From contig NZ_JAIELN010000005.1 of the NCBI RefSeq assembly GCF_019753045.1, positions 1-64,000 on the forward strand: a DNA stretch of 64,000 bases, written 5' to 3'. The position numbers and the translations under genes were made by a program. A model generated the notes under the pieces. That model ran no database searches. It had not been told where the DNA came from and saw nothing but the letters and a program-made list of their open reading frames with translations. Below, piece after piece: positions 1-8,047 of the stretch (its first letter is position 1; every line of letters starts with the position of its first letter). This DNA is from Hyphomicrobium sp. (GTDB lineage Bacteria; Pseudomonadota; Alphaproteobacteria; Rhizobiales; Hyphomicrobiaceae).

Positions 1-1199
1 AGGCTGACCTCGCCGAAATAGACGGCGTCGGCCGGCAAGACCGCTCCCGACAGGGAGGAGACGAGCGCCGCCGCCACCGCGAGATCGGCCGCAGGCTCGG
101 CGATCCTGAGGCCTCCGGCGACGTTCAGGTAGACGTCGTGACTGCTGAACGAGACGCCGCAACGGGCGTCGAGCACCGCCAGCAGCATGGCCAGCCGGTT
201 GCTGTCCCAGCCGACGACAGCACGGCGCGGGGTTCCAAGCCCAGAAGGTGCGACAAGCGCCTGAATTTCGACGAGCAGCGGGCGTGTACCTTCGACGCCA
301 GCAAAGATCGAGGCCCCGGGGCTGCGGCTGTCGCGGTCGCCCAGGAAAAGCTCGGACGGGTTGGCGACTTCCTGGAGGCCGCCGCTAACCATCTCGAACA
401 CGCCGATTTCGTCGCTCGGCCCAAAGCGGTTTTTGACGGCGCGCAGGATACGATAGGTGAGGCCGCGATCACCTTCGAAGTACAACACGGTGTCGACCAT
501 GTGCTCGATGACCTTCGGACCCGCGATCTGGCCATCCTTGGTGACGTGGCCGACGAGGAGAAGAGCGGCGCCTGCCATCTTCGCATAGCGGATGAGTGAG
601 AGAGCGGCGGCGCGCACCTGGCTTACGGTGCCCGGCGCTGCGTCGAGCGTGTCTGCCCACAGTGTCTGTATTGAATCGATGATGATGAGATCGGGCGGCC
701 GGTCCTCTCCGAGCGTCGCCAGAATGTTCGAGAGATTGGTTTCGGACGCGAGCCCGACTTGAGCGTCGGCAAGACCCAGCCGCCCAGCGCGCAGGCGGAC
801 CTGAGCGACAGCTTCTTCGCCGGAGAAATAGACCGCGCGTCCGCCACGCCGCGCCACGTGGGCTGCGACTTGGAGCAAGAGCGTCGACTTTCCTATTCCA
901 GGTTCGCCGCCGATCAGGATCGCGGAGCCTGGCACAACGCCACCGCCGGTCACGCGATCGAGCTCGGCGATCCCGGTCGAGAAGCGCGGTGCTTCCTCAG
1001 CCTCGCCTTTGAGTGTCTCGAGCTTGACGACGCGTCCCTTGCTTTGCCGCGTGACGCCGGCGCCAGGCGGCGGCCCGGCGTCCGTCTCTTCGACGAGTGC
1101 GTTCCACTCGCCGCAAGAGGAGCATTTCCCCGCCCAGCGCGTGGAGGTCGCTCCGCAGGACTGGCAGACGTAGAGCGACGATCGAGAGGCTTTGGCCAT
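1..1199 (-). CDS. radA: DNA repair protein RadA (3' end outside window)
   Basis: RadA/Sms is a RecA-like ATPase that helps branch migration during recombinational repair in the cytoplasm. The reading frame opens at the ATG ending at 1199 and runs off the left edge, giving about 399 residues of a protein usually near 460. Visible features are an N-terminal zinc finger (Cys12, Cys15, Cys26, Cys29), a Walker A loop GGEPGIGKST near residue 93, a Walker B stretch LIIIDS, and the RadA signature KNRFG. Only the end of the C-terminal Lon-protease-like domain is missing. It lies 4 bases after alr on the same strand, so it probably closes the rpsF-to-radA gene run. Confidence 0.97.
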   Translation of the reverse strand, partial: MAKASRSSLYVCQSCGATSTRWAGKCSSCGEWNALVEETDAGPPPGAGVTRQSKGRVVKLETLKGEAEEAPRFSTGIAELDRVTGGGVVPGSAILIGGEPGIGKSTLLLQVAAHVARRGGRAVYFSGEEAVAQVRLRAGRLGLADAQVGLASETNLSNILATLGEDRPPDLIIIDSIQTLWADTLDAAPGTVSQVRAAALSLIRYAKMAGAALLLVGHVTKDGQIAGPKVIEHMVDTVLYFEGDRGLTYRILRAVKNRFGPSDEIGVFEMVSGGLQEVANPSELFLGDRDSRSPGASIFAGVEGTRPLLVEIQALVAPSGLGTPRRAVVGWDSNRLAMLLAVLDARCGVSFSSHDVYLNVAGGLRIAEPAADLAVAAALVSSLSGAVLPADAVYFGEVS

Positions 1200-1203
1200 G
1201 TTG

Positions 1204-2346
1204 CTATGGGTTGTCGTCGAGGTAGAGGCGCGTGAAGCGATGCCCGAGCCGCGTCAGGATTTCGTAGCCGATCGTGCCGGCCGCGAAGCCCGCGTCTTCG
1301 ATCGTCAGTCCTTCAGCGATGAGCTTCGCAAATTCGCCGGGCATTGCGGCGCCTTCGGGTAGATCGGTGACGTCGACGGTGATCAGGTCCATCGAAACGC
1401 GCCCGACAATCGGTGCGAGATGGCCGCTGATGAGAACGTGGCCGCCGGGCCGGCCGTCGGGGGCGCTAGCACTGCGCGGAATGCCGTCGGCGTAGCCTGC
1501 AGCGATGGTCGCAATCCGGCTCGGACGTCTGGCGCGCCATGTCGCCGAGTAGCCCACAGTCTCGCCTGGAGCGACATCGGCGACGGCGAGAATGCGCGCT
1601 GCCACCGTCACTGCGGGCTTTACCGGTGCCGGTGAGCTTTGCGATGCCTGCCCGCCGTAGAGCGCGTAACCGGGCCTCACAAGATCGAAATGGTAAGCGG
1701 CTCCGAGCATCAATCCGTCGGACGCGGCGAGACTTCGCGGAACACCGGGGAACAGCGCCGAGAGTGTTTCGAACGCCAGGAGCTGGTCGCGATTTTTCGG
1801 ATCGCGCGGATTGTCGGCGGAGGCGAGATGGCTCATCACGAGCTTGAGTTCGACGCCCGACATCATGGTGGGTTCGGCTGCAAGACGGCGAACGTCGCGC
1901 AGAGGCAGCCCGAGCCGGTTGAGGCCCGTGTCGATGTGGAGGGCTGCAGGCAATTTTGCGCCGCGCGCCCTGCTCAGCGCGGACCAGGCGACGACGTCGT
2001 CGAGGGTGGAAAGGACCGGCGTTACGTTGAGCCGGTCGAATGCCGCAGCGGAATTTCCGACGAGGCCGTCCAAGGCATAGATGTGGGCGTCAGGCGCTAT
2101 CTTGCGTGCGAGTTCGGCTTCATCGGGCGTTGCGATGAAAAAGGCGGTGCAGCCTGCTCGCGCCAGTGTGGCGATGACGCGCTCGGCTCCGAGGCCATAG
2201 GCATCGGCTTTCACCACGGCTGCGCACTGGGCCGGCGCGACCTTGTTTGCAAGCGCCCGCCAGTTCGTCACGATCTGCGCGAGGTCAACCGTGATCGTAC
2301 CGGTGGCGCTGGCTAGGCTTTCCGGCATGCGCATATTGACCGTCAT
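1204..2346 (-). CDS. alr: Alanine racemase
   Basis: Alanine racemase interconverts L- and D-alanine with pyridoxal phosphate and supplies D-alanine for peptidoglycan. The PLP lysine is seen in AAVVKADAYGLG at about residue 46, and the second catalytic base is the tyrosine in VGYSATW. The frame is open upstream to 2409, but that would overlap the end of dnaB (stop at 2369). The ATG ending at 2346 gives 380 residues, the normal family length. It sits between dnaB and radA, an arrangement common in alphaproteobacteria. A glycine- and proline-rich stretch (SAPDGRPGG) precedes the C-terminal barrel and looks slightly expanded. Confidence 0.95.
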   Translation of the reverse strand: MTVNMRMPESLASATGTITVDLAQIVTNWRALANKVAPAQCAAVVKADAYGLGAERVIATLARAGCTAFFIATPDEAELARKIAPDAHIYALDGLVGNSAAAFDRLNVTPVLSTLDDVVAWSALSRARGAKLPAALHIDTGLNRLGLPLRDVRRLAAEPTMMSGVELKLVMSHLASADNPRDPKNRDQLLAFETLSALFPGVPRSLAASDGLMLGAAYHFDLVRPGYALYGGQASQSSPAPVKPAVTVAARILAVADVAPGETVGYSATWRARRPSRIATIAAGYADGIPRSASAPDGRPGGHVLISGHLAPIVGRVSMDLITVDVTDLPEGAAMPGEFAKLIAEGLTIEDAGFAAGTIGYEILTRLGHRFTRLYLDDNP

Positions 2347-2368
2347 CTTGCCGTTTCCACCCGATCTC

Positions 2369-3880
2369 TTAACGCTCGGGCACCATATAGTCCCGAGCCA
2401 AATTGCCAAAGCGCGTGTACTGGCCTTCGAAGGCCAGTTCGACGGTACCGACCGGCCCGTGACGCTGCTTGCCGATAATGACTTCGGCCTTGCCCGATAC
2501 CAGGCTCATCTTGGTCATCCAATCGGCAAATTCGGGCGTTCCTTCGGCAGGCTTCGTGCGCTCGACGTAATATTCTTCGCGGAAGACGAACATCACGACG
2601 TCGGCGTCCTGCTCGATCGAGCCGGATTCACGAAGGTCGGAAAGCTGAGGCCGCTTGTCTTCGCGTTGCTCGACCTGACGAGAAAGCTGGGAGAGCGCGA
2701 TGATCGGTACGCCCAGTTCCTTTGCGAGCGCCTTGAGACCCGTCGTGATTTCGGTGATTTCCTGCACGCGGTTGGCGCTGCTGCTCAGTTTCGATCCGGC
2801 GAGCAGCTGGAGGTAGTCGACGACGAGAAGATCGAGGCCGTGCTGGCGCTTCAGCTTTCGCGCCCGCGCTGAGAGCTGCGCGATCGTGATGCCGCCCGTC
2901 TGATCGATGAAAAGCGGGATACGCGACATCTCGGACGCGACTTCTGAGAGCTTGCGGAATTCATTCTCGTCGATCATGCCGCGCCGGATCTTTTCCGAGC
3001 TGATTTCCGCCTGCTCGGCAAGGATACGCGTCGCGAGCTGCTCGGACGACATTTCGAGCGAGAAGAAGCCGACGACGCCGCCGTCCACCGTCTTCATCGT
3101 GCCGTCCGCTTGGCGTTCGCCCCGATAGGCCTTGGCGACGTTGTAGGCGATGTTCGTTACGAGCGCCGTCTTACCCATCGACGGACGGCCCGCGAGAATG
3201 ATGAGATCCGACCGCTGCAAGCCGCCGAGCTTGTTGTCGAGATCGGAAAGGCCGGTCGACGCGCCCGATAGATGGCCGGCACGCTGGAACGCGCTGTTCG
3301 CCATCTCGACGGCGGTGATGAGCGCGGATTTGAAGGTCTCGAATCCCTTGCCGTACTTGTTCTGCTCGGCGAGCGAGTAGAGGCGGCCTTCCGCTTCCTC
3401 GATCTGCGCGCGCGGCGGGTGGTCGACGGCGCTGTCGTAGGCGGTGTTGACCAAGTCTTCGCCGATGATGATCAGCGAGCGGCGCGTTGAGAGATCGTAG
3501 ATCGTGCGGCCGTACTCGGCGGCATTGATGATCGTCGTTGCGTTGGCTGCGAGACGGCCCAGGTATTGCGGCACGGTCATGTTCGCGTCGATCGGCTCGA
3601 CATTCTCGAAGAATGTTTTGACGGTGATCGGCGTCGCCGTCTTGCCCGCATGAATGAGGGTCGCCAGCGTTTCGTAGATTCGCCCATGCAGCGGATCGAA
3701 GAAATGTTCGGGAGACAGAAAGCCGGAAACGCGGTCGAGCGCCTCGTTGTTGACGAGGATTGCACCCAGAAGCGCCTGTTCGGCTTCGAGATTGTGAGGC
3801 GGTTGACGGAAGGTCAGCGCCTCGTCCGCCGAGGATACTTGCTTCAGCTTCTCGGTGTGGAGGAATGCGGGATTTGCCAT
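2369..3880 (-). CDS. dnaB: Replicative DNA helicase DnaB
   Basis: DnaB is the hexameric helicase that unwinds DNA at the replication fork. The product shows the N-terminal DnaB domain (NLEAEQALLGAIL near residue 32), a linker, and the RecA-like C-terminal domain with Walker A GRPSMGKT and Walker B LLVVDYLQLL. The start is uncertain: the ATG at 3880 gives 503 residues, while an upstream ATG at 3928 adds 16. Neither has a clear Shine-Dalgarno sequence. It lies downstream of rplI, separated by roughly 150 bases that may hold its promoter. Confidence 0.96.
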   Translation of the reverse strand: MANPAFLHTEKLKQVSSADEALTFRQPPHNLEAEQALLGAILVNNEALDRVSGFLSPEHFFDPLHGRIYETLATLIHAGKTATPITVKTFFENVEPIDANMTVPQYLGRLAANATTIINAAEYGRTIYDLSTRRSLIIIGEDLVNTAYDSAVDHPPRAQIEEAEGRLYSLAEQNKYGKGFETFKSALITAVEMANSAFQRAGHLSGASTGLSDLDNKLGGLQRSDLIILAGRPSMGKTALVTNIAYNVAKAYRGERQADGTMKTVDGGVVGFFSLEMSSEQLATRILAEQAEISSEKIRRGMIDENEFRKLSEVASEMSRIPLFIDQTGGITIAQLSARARKLKRQHGLDLLVVDYLQLLAGSKLSSSANRVQEITEITTGLKALAKELGVPIIALSQLSRQVEQREDKRPQLSDLRESGSIEQDADVVMFVFREEYYVERTKPAEGTPEFADWMTKMSLVSGKAEVIIGKQRHGPVGTVELAFEGQYTRFGNLARDYMVPER

Positions 3881-4029
3881 GCGAGGAGGCTTAGCAGATT
3901 CCGCGTCGCATTCGCGGACTGGGGACATGCAACCCGTAAAGCATCCCCGATATCAACATGCCTCTCTGGAAGTGCTTGGCCGTGGGAATCGTGCCACGAC
4001 CAAGCAACCCAGTATTTATGCGGCTACGC

Positions 4030-4602
4030 TCAGGCTGATTCGTCGTCCGGGGCAGCGCCGGCTTCGAAGGCCGAGTCGGGATTGAAGGTTTCGAGCTCGA
4101 GCGCTTCTTCCTTCACGACGGCAACGTCTTCGCCGCGAGCCTGCTTGTCGGCTTCGTCCTGCGAACGGGCGACGTTCAGATCGATGGTGGCGACGACTTC
4201 AGGGTGCAGCTGAACTCGGGCCGGCGTCAGGCCAAGCGCCTTGATCGGCTTGTCGAGAACGATCTGGTTGCGGTCGACGGTGAAGCCGCCTTCGGTGATC
4301 ACGGTGGCGATGTCGCGCGTCGAGACCGAGCCGTAGAGCTGTCCCGTGTCTCCGGCCGCGCGGATGAGCACGAACGTCTTGCCCGAGAGCTTGGCCGAAA
4401 CGGCTTCAGCTTCCGACTTGTGAGCGAGGTTGTCGGCTTCGAGCTGTGCGCGACGGCCTTCGAAGACCTTCTTGTTGTCGTCCGTTGCGCGGAGCGCCTT
4501 CTTCTGCGGAAGCAGGTAGTTGCGCGCGTAGCCGTCCTTGACGTTGACGATGTCGCCCATCTGGCCGAGGCGGCCGATACGCTGGAGAAGAATGACTTGC
4601 AT
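4030..4602 (-). CDS. rplI: 50S ribosomal protein L9
   Basis: L9 binds 23S rRNA at the base of the L1 stalk and helps keep the reading frame. The N-terminal rRNA-binding domain is typical ([16 protein letters not shown], then [13 protein letters not shown]), followed by the long connecting helix and the C-terminal domain. At 190 residues it is longer than the E. coli protein (149) because of an acidic tail of about 40 residues, which is usual in Rhizobiales. AGGAG lies about 9 bases upstream of the ATG. It belongs to the rpsF-rpsR-DUF2232-rplI group. Confidence 0.97.
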   Translation of the reverse strand: MQVILLQRIGRLGQMGDIVNVKDGYARNYLLPQKKALRATDDNKKVFEGRRAQLEADNLAHKSEAEAVSAKLSGKTFVLIRAAGDTGQLYGSVSTRDIATVITEGGFTVDRNQIVLDKPIKALGLTPARVQLHPEVVATIDLNVARSQDEADKQARGEDVAVVKEEALELETFNPDSAFEAGAAPDDESA

Positions 4603-4640
4603 AGTTTGAAGCTCCTGTTGGATGCGTTGAAGTCGAATTG

Positions 4641-5594
4641 TCAGGTGGAAGGTGTTTCAGGTGGCCGGCCGGCCGTTCGATAGTGAAAGACCGTTTCCGC
4701 CAAGCCGGTGACTGCGAGCAGCAGGCCGATGTAGGGGAGGAACACGAGGCCGGTGTAGAGAGCTGTTAGAATGAACGTCCGCCATGGCGAGCCGCGCGTC
4801 AGTGAATGAACGACCGCAAGGCCGACAAGAGCGAATGCGAACGTGAACGGCGCGGCGACTGCGCCCGCGAAGAGTCCTGCCATCCCATCGACAAACGACA
4901 GTGCGATCGCAATCAGCAGCACGAACACCGCGCTCGCCGGCATCGCGAATTCCGCGAGATCCGGCCATGGCCGCTGAAGGCGTCCCGAGGCGAGCGTAAT
5001 CCGTCCGGCGAGCCACAGATTGAGCAGGATCGTTCCCATGGAGAGAAGGCCCAGCGCCCACGGCAAGGATGTCAGCGTCGAGCGCGTGATGGAATCAATC
5101 TCGCCCGGGCCGATCGCGGGAGCGCCCGGCACTTGCGCGAGCTCGGTCTTGACGAAACTTTCAACGACGGTGCGCAACAATTTCGTCAGCGTTTCGACGT
5201 CGCCGCCCATCAGCGTGAGGGCGAGCATCGCAAAGACCGCCGAGAAAATCGCGGCGGCAACGACAACGCGGCCGATCGGATACCATTCGCGTTCGTCTCC
5301 CTCGACGCGGCTGAGGAGCGCGAGACGCGTGCAGACGACTGCGGGAGCCGCCGTGCTGATGGCGTAGACGAGAGCGGCGAGCGGATTGGCGATCAACAAT
5401 ACGATCGCGGTTGCTGTGATTGCAGCGATGCCGGCTGCAGCAGGGCCGAGGCCTAGCCCCGTCAGATAGATCGGCAGCGGCGTCAGCAGAAAGAGAATGA
5501 TGCGGAGCAGGAAAGCGCCGGTCGTCGCTGACGCGAAGACGACCGCCGAGATCAATCCGGCGGCGAGGGCGAGTATGAAAGCTTTCGACTGCAT
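4641..5594 (-). CDS. DUF2232 family membrane protein
   Basis: A 317-residue polytopic inner-membrane protein with about eight hydrophobic segments and no visible catalytic motif. Its position between rpsR and rplI matches the DUF2232 (YybS-like) family found at the same place in many alphaproteobacteria. The function is unknown. A stem-loop with a pyrimidine tail (5661-5701) separates it from rpsR, so it may be expressed at a lower level than the ribosomal genes. The family assignment rests on topology and context. Confidence 0.8.
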   Translation of the reverse strand: MQSKAFILALAAGLISAVVFASATTGAFLLRIILFLLTPLPIYLTGLGLGPAAAGIAAITATAIVLLIANPLAALVYAISTAAPAVVCTRLALLSRVEGDEREWYPIGRVVVAAAIFSAVFAMLALTLMGGDVETLTKLLRTVVESFVKTELAQVPGAPAIGPGEIDSITRSTLTSLPWALGLLSMGTILLNLWLAGRITLASGRLQRPWPDLAEFAMPASAVFVLLIAIALSFVDGMAGLFAGAVAAPFTFAFALVGLAVVHSLTRGSPWRTFILTALYTGLVFLPYIGLLLAVTGLAETVFHYRTAGRPPETPST

Positions 5595-5660
5595 TCGTTT
5601 GCTGTCCCGCGATTTGTGCGGTTAGAGCCAGATCCGGTTACCCGTTCCGACCCAACGTAT

Positions 5661-5701
5661 TGAAAGAAAGAGAGGCGGAGCGACACTCGGGCCGCTCCGC
5701 C
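5661..5701 (-). terminator. Intercistronic stem-loop terminator after rpsR
   Basis: On the minus strand, just after the rpsR stop, GGCGGAGCG (5693-5701) pairs perfectly with CGCTCCGCC (5674-5682) across a 10-base loop. TCTCTTTCTTTC follows. This looks like a partial rho-independent terminator that would reduce read-through from the abundant S6/S18 message into DUF2232 and rplI. Confidence 0.6.
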
Positions 5702-5708
5702 TTCGGTA

Positions 5709-5963
5709 TTACTTGATCACGTAAGGCAGCAGGCCGAGGAAGCGTGCGCGCTTGATGGCGCGTGCCAGCTCGCGCTGCTTCTTCGCCGAGACAGCCGTGA
5801 TGCGGCTCGGAACGATCTTGCCGCGCTCGGAGATATAACGGCCGAGCGTACGGACGTCCTTGTAATCGATCTTCGGTGCGCCGGCGCCCGAGAACGGGCA
5901 GGTCTTGCGGCGACGTTGGAACGGACGGCGGGCTCCGCCGCCTGAAGAGGCGATTTCAGCCAT
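5709..5963 (-). CDS. rpsR: 30S ribosomal protein S18
   Basis: S18 forms a heterodimer with S6 on the small-subunit platform. The 84-residue product has the standard S18 core ([24 protein letters not shown], given here only as a region near residues 34-57) and the basic tail ending LPYVIK. It starts 3 bases after the rpsF stop, with GGAGGG inside the rpsF end, so the two are translationally coupled. It is normal in length and composition. Confidence 0.97.
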   Translation of the reverse strand: MAEIASSGGGARRPFQRRRKTCPFSGAGAPKIDYKDVRTLGRYISERGKIVPSRITAVSAKKQRELARAIKRARFLGLLPYVIK

Positions 5964-5966
5964 TGG

Positions 5967-6524
5967 TTAGCCCTCCGAGCCAGGTGTGGAATCACGACGG
6001 GGTGCGCGGGGCGCTTCGCCCTCACGCGGGGGACGTGGACCGCGATCGCCGCCAGGTGCGCCGCCTTCACGGGGAGGACGCGAGCGGAACGTGGAGCCGC
6101 CTTCGCGACCGCCGCCGAATCCGCGATCACCGCGGGGCGGGCCGCCACGGCCGCCGCCAGGGCCGCCGAAGCCACGATCGCGATCACCGCGCTCGTCGCG
6201 ATCCTGCTTGCGCATCTGGACGCTCGGCTCGGTCTCGAGCTCTTCGACGCGGACGGTCATGAAACGCATGACGTCCGTGTTGATGCCCATGCGCCGCTCC
6301 ATTTCAGCGACGGCTGCGGGCGGGGAATCGATGTTGAAGAAGGCGTAGTGCGCCTTGCGGTTCTTCTTGATCTTGAACGCGAGGTTCTTCAGACCCCAGT
6401 ATTCTTGCTTTGTGACTGAGCCCTGGCCTTCTTCGATGATGCCCTGGAATTCCTTCATGAGGGCTTCAACTTGGGCCTGGGTAATGTCCTGGCGCGCCAG
6501 GAATGTATGCTCATAGAGCGGCAT
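5967..6524 (-). CDS. rpsF: 30S ribosomal protein S6 with Gly/Arg-rich tail
   Basis: S6 binds S18 and the central domain of 16S rRNA. The first ~105 residues are a normal S6 fold ([14 protein letters not shown], then [20 protein letters not shown]). The last ~80 residues are a low-complexity tail rich in glycine, arginine and proline with repeated RPPREG and RGFGG units. Such tails occur in rhizobial S6 proteins, but this one is long: the protein totals 185 residues against 131-135 in E. coli. GAAAGG lies 8 bases upstream of the ATG. It is the first gene of the run, with a 369-base gap upstream. Confidence 0.96.
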   Translation of the reverse strand: MPLYEHTFLARQDITQAQVEALMKEFQGIIEEGQGSVTKQEYWGLKNLAFKIKKNRKAHYAFFNIDSPPAAVAEMERRMGINTDVMRFMTVRVEELETEPSVQMRKQDRDERGDRDRGFGGPGGGRGGPPRGDRGFGGGREGGSTFRSRPPREGGAPGGDRGPRPPREGEAPRAPRRDSTPGSEG

Positions 6525-6893
6525 ACGGTTGGCCTTTCGGTTTGAGTTTCAACGTCTTTCGACGTCAGCTTTTCCGCCGGCGCAAAGCCCCAAAAGGCCG
6601 AGAAAGGCCAATCTGGTACCAAATAGGAGAAGACACTGGGGGACAGCGCGCGAAGCGCCCCTTGGGCTCGACCGGCTATTCAGCTGGTACAACCCAAGCC
6701 CCCGTTCAGCCTCCTGCCGACGGGAAACCGGGCTTATACAGGAATTTGGGCAGACGGCAACCCGGTCCGTGGGCCCGCTTCCGCGTCTATTTCTGCTCAA
6801 TAGCCGCGTAACTGTCACCCGCCCGGCGCTGGAATCATGGCCTAGATGGAGTGCCGGGGGACGGTCCCGGCGCGTGAAGGGAGACGAGAAGAC
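6525..6893. promoter_or_regulatory. Divergent intergenic region upstream of rpsF and the 80-residue ORF
   Basis: This 369-base gap lies between divergent genes and must hold the rpsF promoter and leader on the minus strand and the promoter of the small acidic ORF on the plus strand. I see no convincing gene. Open frames across it show no recognisable protein. An S6:S18 autoregulatory leader could be present, but I could not fold the region or recognise that motif. Confidence 0.4.
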
Positions 6894-7136
6894 ATGAAGT
6901 TTGCAGCCTATACCGAGGAAACGATCTGGGCGGTCGAGGACGACGAGGCGACTGCCAAAAGCGAAGGCGAGGCGTCGATGCAGGAAAACGGTGCATCGGA
7001 TGTCGCAGCTCTCAAGGTGGCGCCGATCGATGATAGCCTCGTGGAAGCCCTTGCCCAGGCCGAAGCATCGGGCACCGATGTTCTCTTTGACCTGATCGAT
7101 GGAGAGCTTTGCGAAGTCGAAACCGTCGAAGGCTGA
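6894..7136 (+). CDS. Small acidic hypothetical protein
   Basis: Eighty residues, not recognised. The start is the ATG at 6894, preceded by GGGAGACGAG as a ribosome-binding site; in-frame codons further upstream lack one. The protein has about 21 Asp/Glu against 3 Lys and no Arg, a single cysteine near the C-terminus, no signal peptide and no membrane segment. It is followed at once by a strong terminator, so it is probably transcribed alone. The strong ribosome-binding site and dedicated terminator argue that it is a real gene. Confidence 0.65.
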   Translation: MKFAAYTEETIWAVEDDEATAKSEGEASMQENGASDVAALKVAPIDDSLVEALAQAEASGTDVLFDLIDGELCEVETVEG

Positions 7137-7168
7137 ACTAAGCCACTCTGCAATCCGCCTTCACATGG

Positions 7169-7196
7169 GCGCCGCGGTTTCGCGGCGCTTTTTTTT
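7169..7196 (+). terminator. Rho-independent terminator of the acidic ORF
   Basis: GCGCCGCG (7169-7176) and CGCGGCGC (7181-7188) form a perfect 8-bp GC stem closed by a GTTT loop. Eight T residues follow directly. It lies 32 bases after the stop of the 80-residue ORF. Confidence 0.92.
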
Positions 7197-7281
7197 GGCG
7201 CTGGGAGAGCGAACGCCAAGGCTTGCCTTCGGCATGCAACCCGCCCATTTCCTGGCTCAGGATAATTTGGGAGTTTTACCC

Positions 7282-7797
7282 GTGACGGATGAGCCTCGCA
7301 CAACAACTGTTGCGCCTTCGCCGATCGACAGCGGCGTCAGAATTGGTCACGTTCATCTCAAGGTCGCCGATCTTCAGCGAGCGCTCGATTTCTATTGTGG
7401 CGTGCTCGGTTTCGAGCTGATGCAGCGTTTCGGCAGCCAAGCGGCCTTCATTTCCGCGGGCGGATATCATCATCACATCGGGCTCAATACCTGGGAAAGC
7501 CGAGGGGGGAGCGCGCCGCCTCCGGGTACGACCGGCCTCTACCATGTCGCCATTCTTTACCCGACAAGGGCGGCGTTGGCGGATGCGTTGCGACGGCTGA
7601 TCTCCGCAGGCGTCCGGTTGACCGGCGCCAGCGATCATGGCGTGAGTCAGGCTCTCTATCTCGATGATCCGGACGGAAATGGGGTGGAGCTCTATTGGGA
7701 CCGTCCAGAATCCGAGTGGCCGCGCGATGAGGTCGGGAATATCGCGATGTTCACCCGGGCCCTGGACCTTGACGATCTCCTGCGTGAGCCGGTCTAG
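7282..7797 (+). CDS. VOC-family protein (glyoxalase/extradiol dioxygenase fold)
   Basis: A single VOC module of 171 residues, similar to CatE-type proteins. It shows the paired beta-alpha-beta-beta-beta units: GHVHLKVADLQRALDFY in the first, and GLYHVAILYPTRAAL then YLDDPDGNGVELYWD in the second. Candidate metal ligands are the His of GHVHL, the His of GLYHV and the Glu of VELYW. The frame is open back to 7099, but that crosses the terminator at 7169-7196. GTG at 7282 with GGGAG 8 bases upstream is the better start. The substrate cannot be told; a ring-cleavage or glyoxalase role is only a family inference. Confidence 0.85.
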   Translation: MTDEPRTTTVAPSPIDSGVRIGHVHLKVADLQRALDFYCGVLGFELMQRFGSQAAFISAGGYHHHIGLNTWESRGGSAPPPGTTGLYHVAILYPTRAALADALRRLISAGVRLTGASDHGVSQALYLDDPDGNGVELYWDRPESEWPRDEVGNIAMFTRALDLDDLLREPV

Positions 7798-7825
7798 CTT
7801 TTTTTGTTTGCGCCCGGCGCCTTTT

Positions 7826-7874
7826 GGTTTGCGCCCGGCGACTCCCCTGCGGGGAGCCGGCCGCCGGGCGCGGG
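7826..7874. repeat. Palindromic GC-rich repeat, copy A
   Basis: A 49-base element whose arms GCGCCCGGCG and CGCCGGGCGC pair perfectly. An inner stem CTCCCC/GGGGAG is closed by a three-base loop, with an asymmetric internal loop (A against CCGGC). It matches about 39 of 49 positions of a segment inside mazG (29549-29597). A partial arm (TTTGCGCCCGGCG) is also repeated just upstream at 7807-7819. Confidence 0.7.
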
Positions 7875-7877
7875 GGT

Positions 7878-7929
7878 TCGTTTGCGCCGGACGGCTCTCC
7901 CAGGTTGGAGAACCGGTGGCCGGGCGCGT
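7878..7929. repeat. Palindromic GC-rich repeat, copy B (diverged)
   Basis: A second, more diverged copy directly after copy A. It begins TCGTTTGCGCCGGACGG and ends GGCCGGGCGCG, with the same order of outer arm, inner arm, CCGG-type internal loop and closing arm. Together with copy A it forms a tandem pair in the fabD upstream region. Confidence 0.55.
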
Positions 7930-7955
7930 GCGGACTGGTCTATCCCCTGCGTCTC

Positions 7956-7984
7956 TTGACACCGGCAGGGTAGGGGTGGACTAA
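7956..7984 (+). promoter_or_regulatory. Candidate promoter for the fab genes
   Basis: A perfect TTGACA (-35) at 7956-7961 is followed after 17 bases by GACTAA (7979-7984), a weak -10. It lies 64 bases before the fabD start and just after the palindromic repeat pair. The -35 and the spacing are good; the -10 is poor. Confidence 0.4.
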
Positions 7985-8047
7985 GGCCGCCAAATCTCGC
8001 CGTGGGGGTGCGTCCCGGCAATCCAGCACAAGGTCATTTTCCTAACG

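Noticed and set aside
1055-1083. GACGCCGG/CCGGCGTC inverted repeat in radA, considered as another copy of the palindromic element
   Set aside because: It encodes the normal Pro/Gly linker after the zinc finger and does not share the inner stem or internal loop of the repeat family.
1438-1472. GC-rich stretch in alr resembling the palindromic element
   Set aside because: Only short GC-rich words match. There is no matching two-stem layout, so chance is the simpler explanation.
7099-7281. N-terminal extension of the VOC protein
   Set aside because: The extension crosses a strong terminator and overlaps the preceding gene. Its sequence is not VOC-like.
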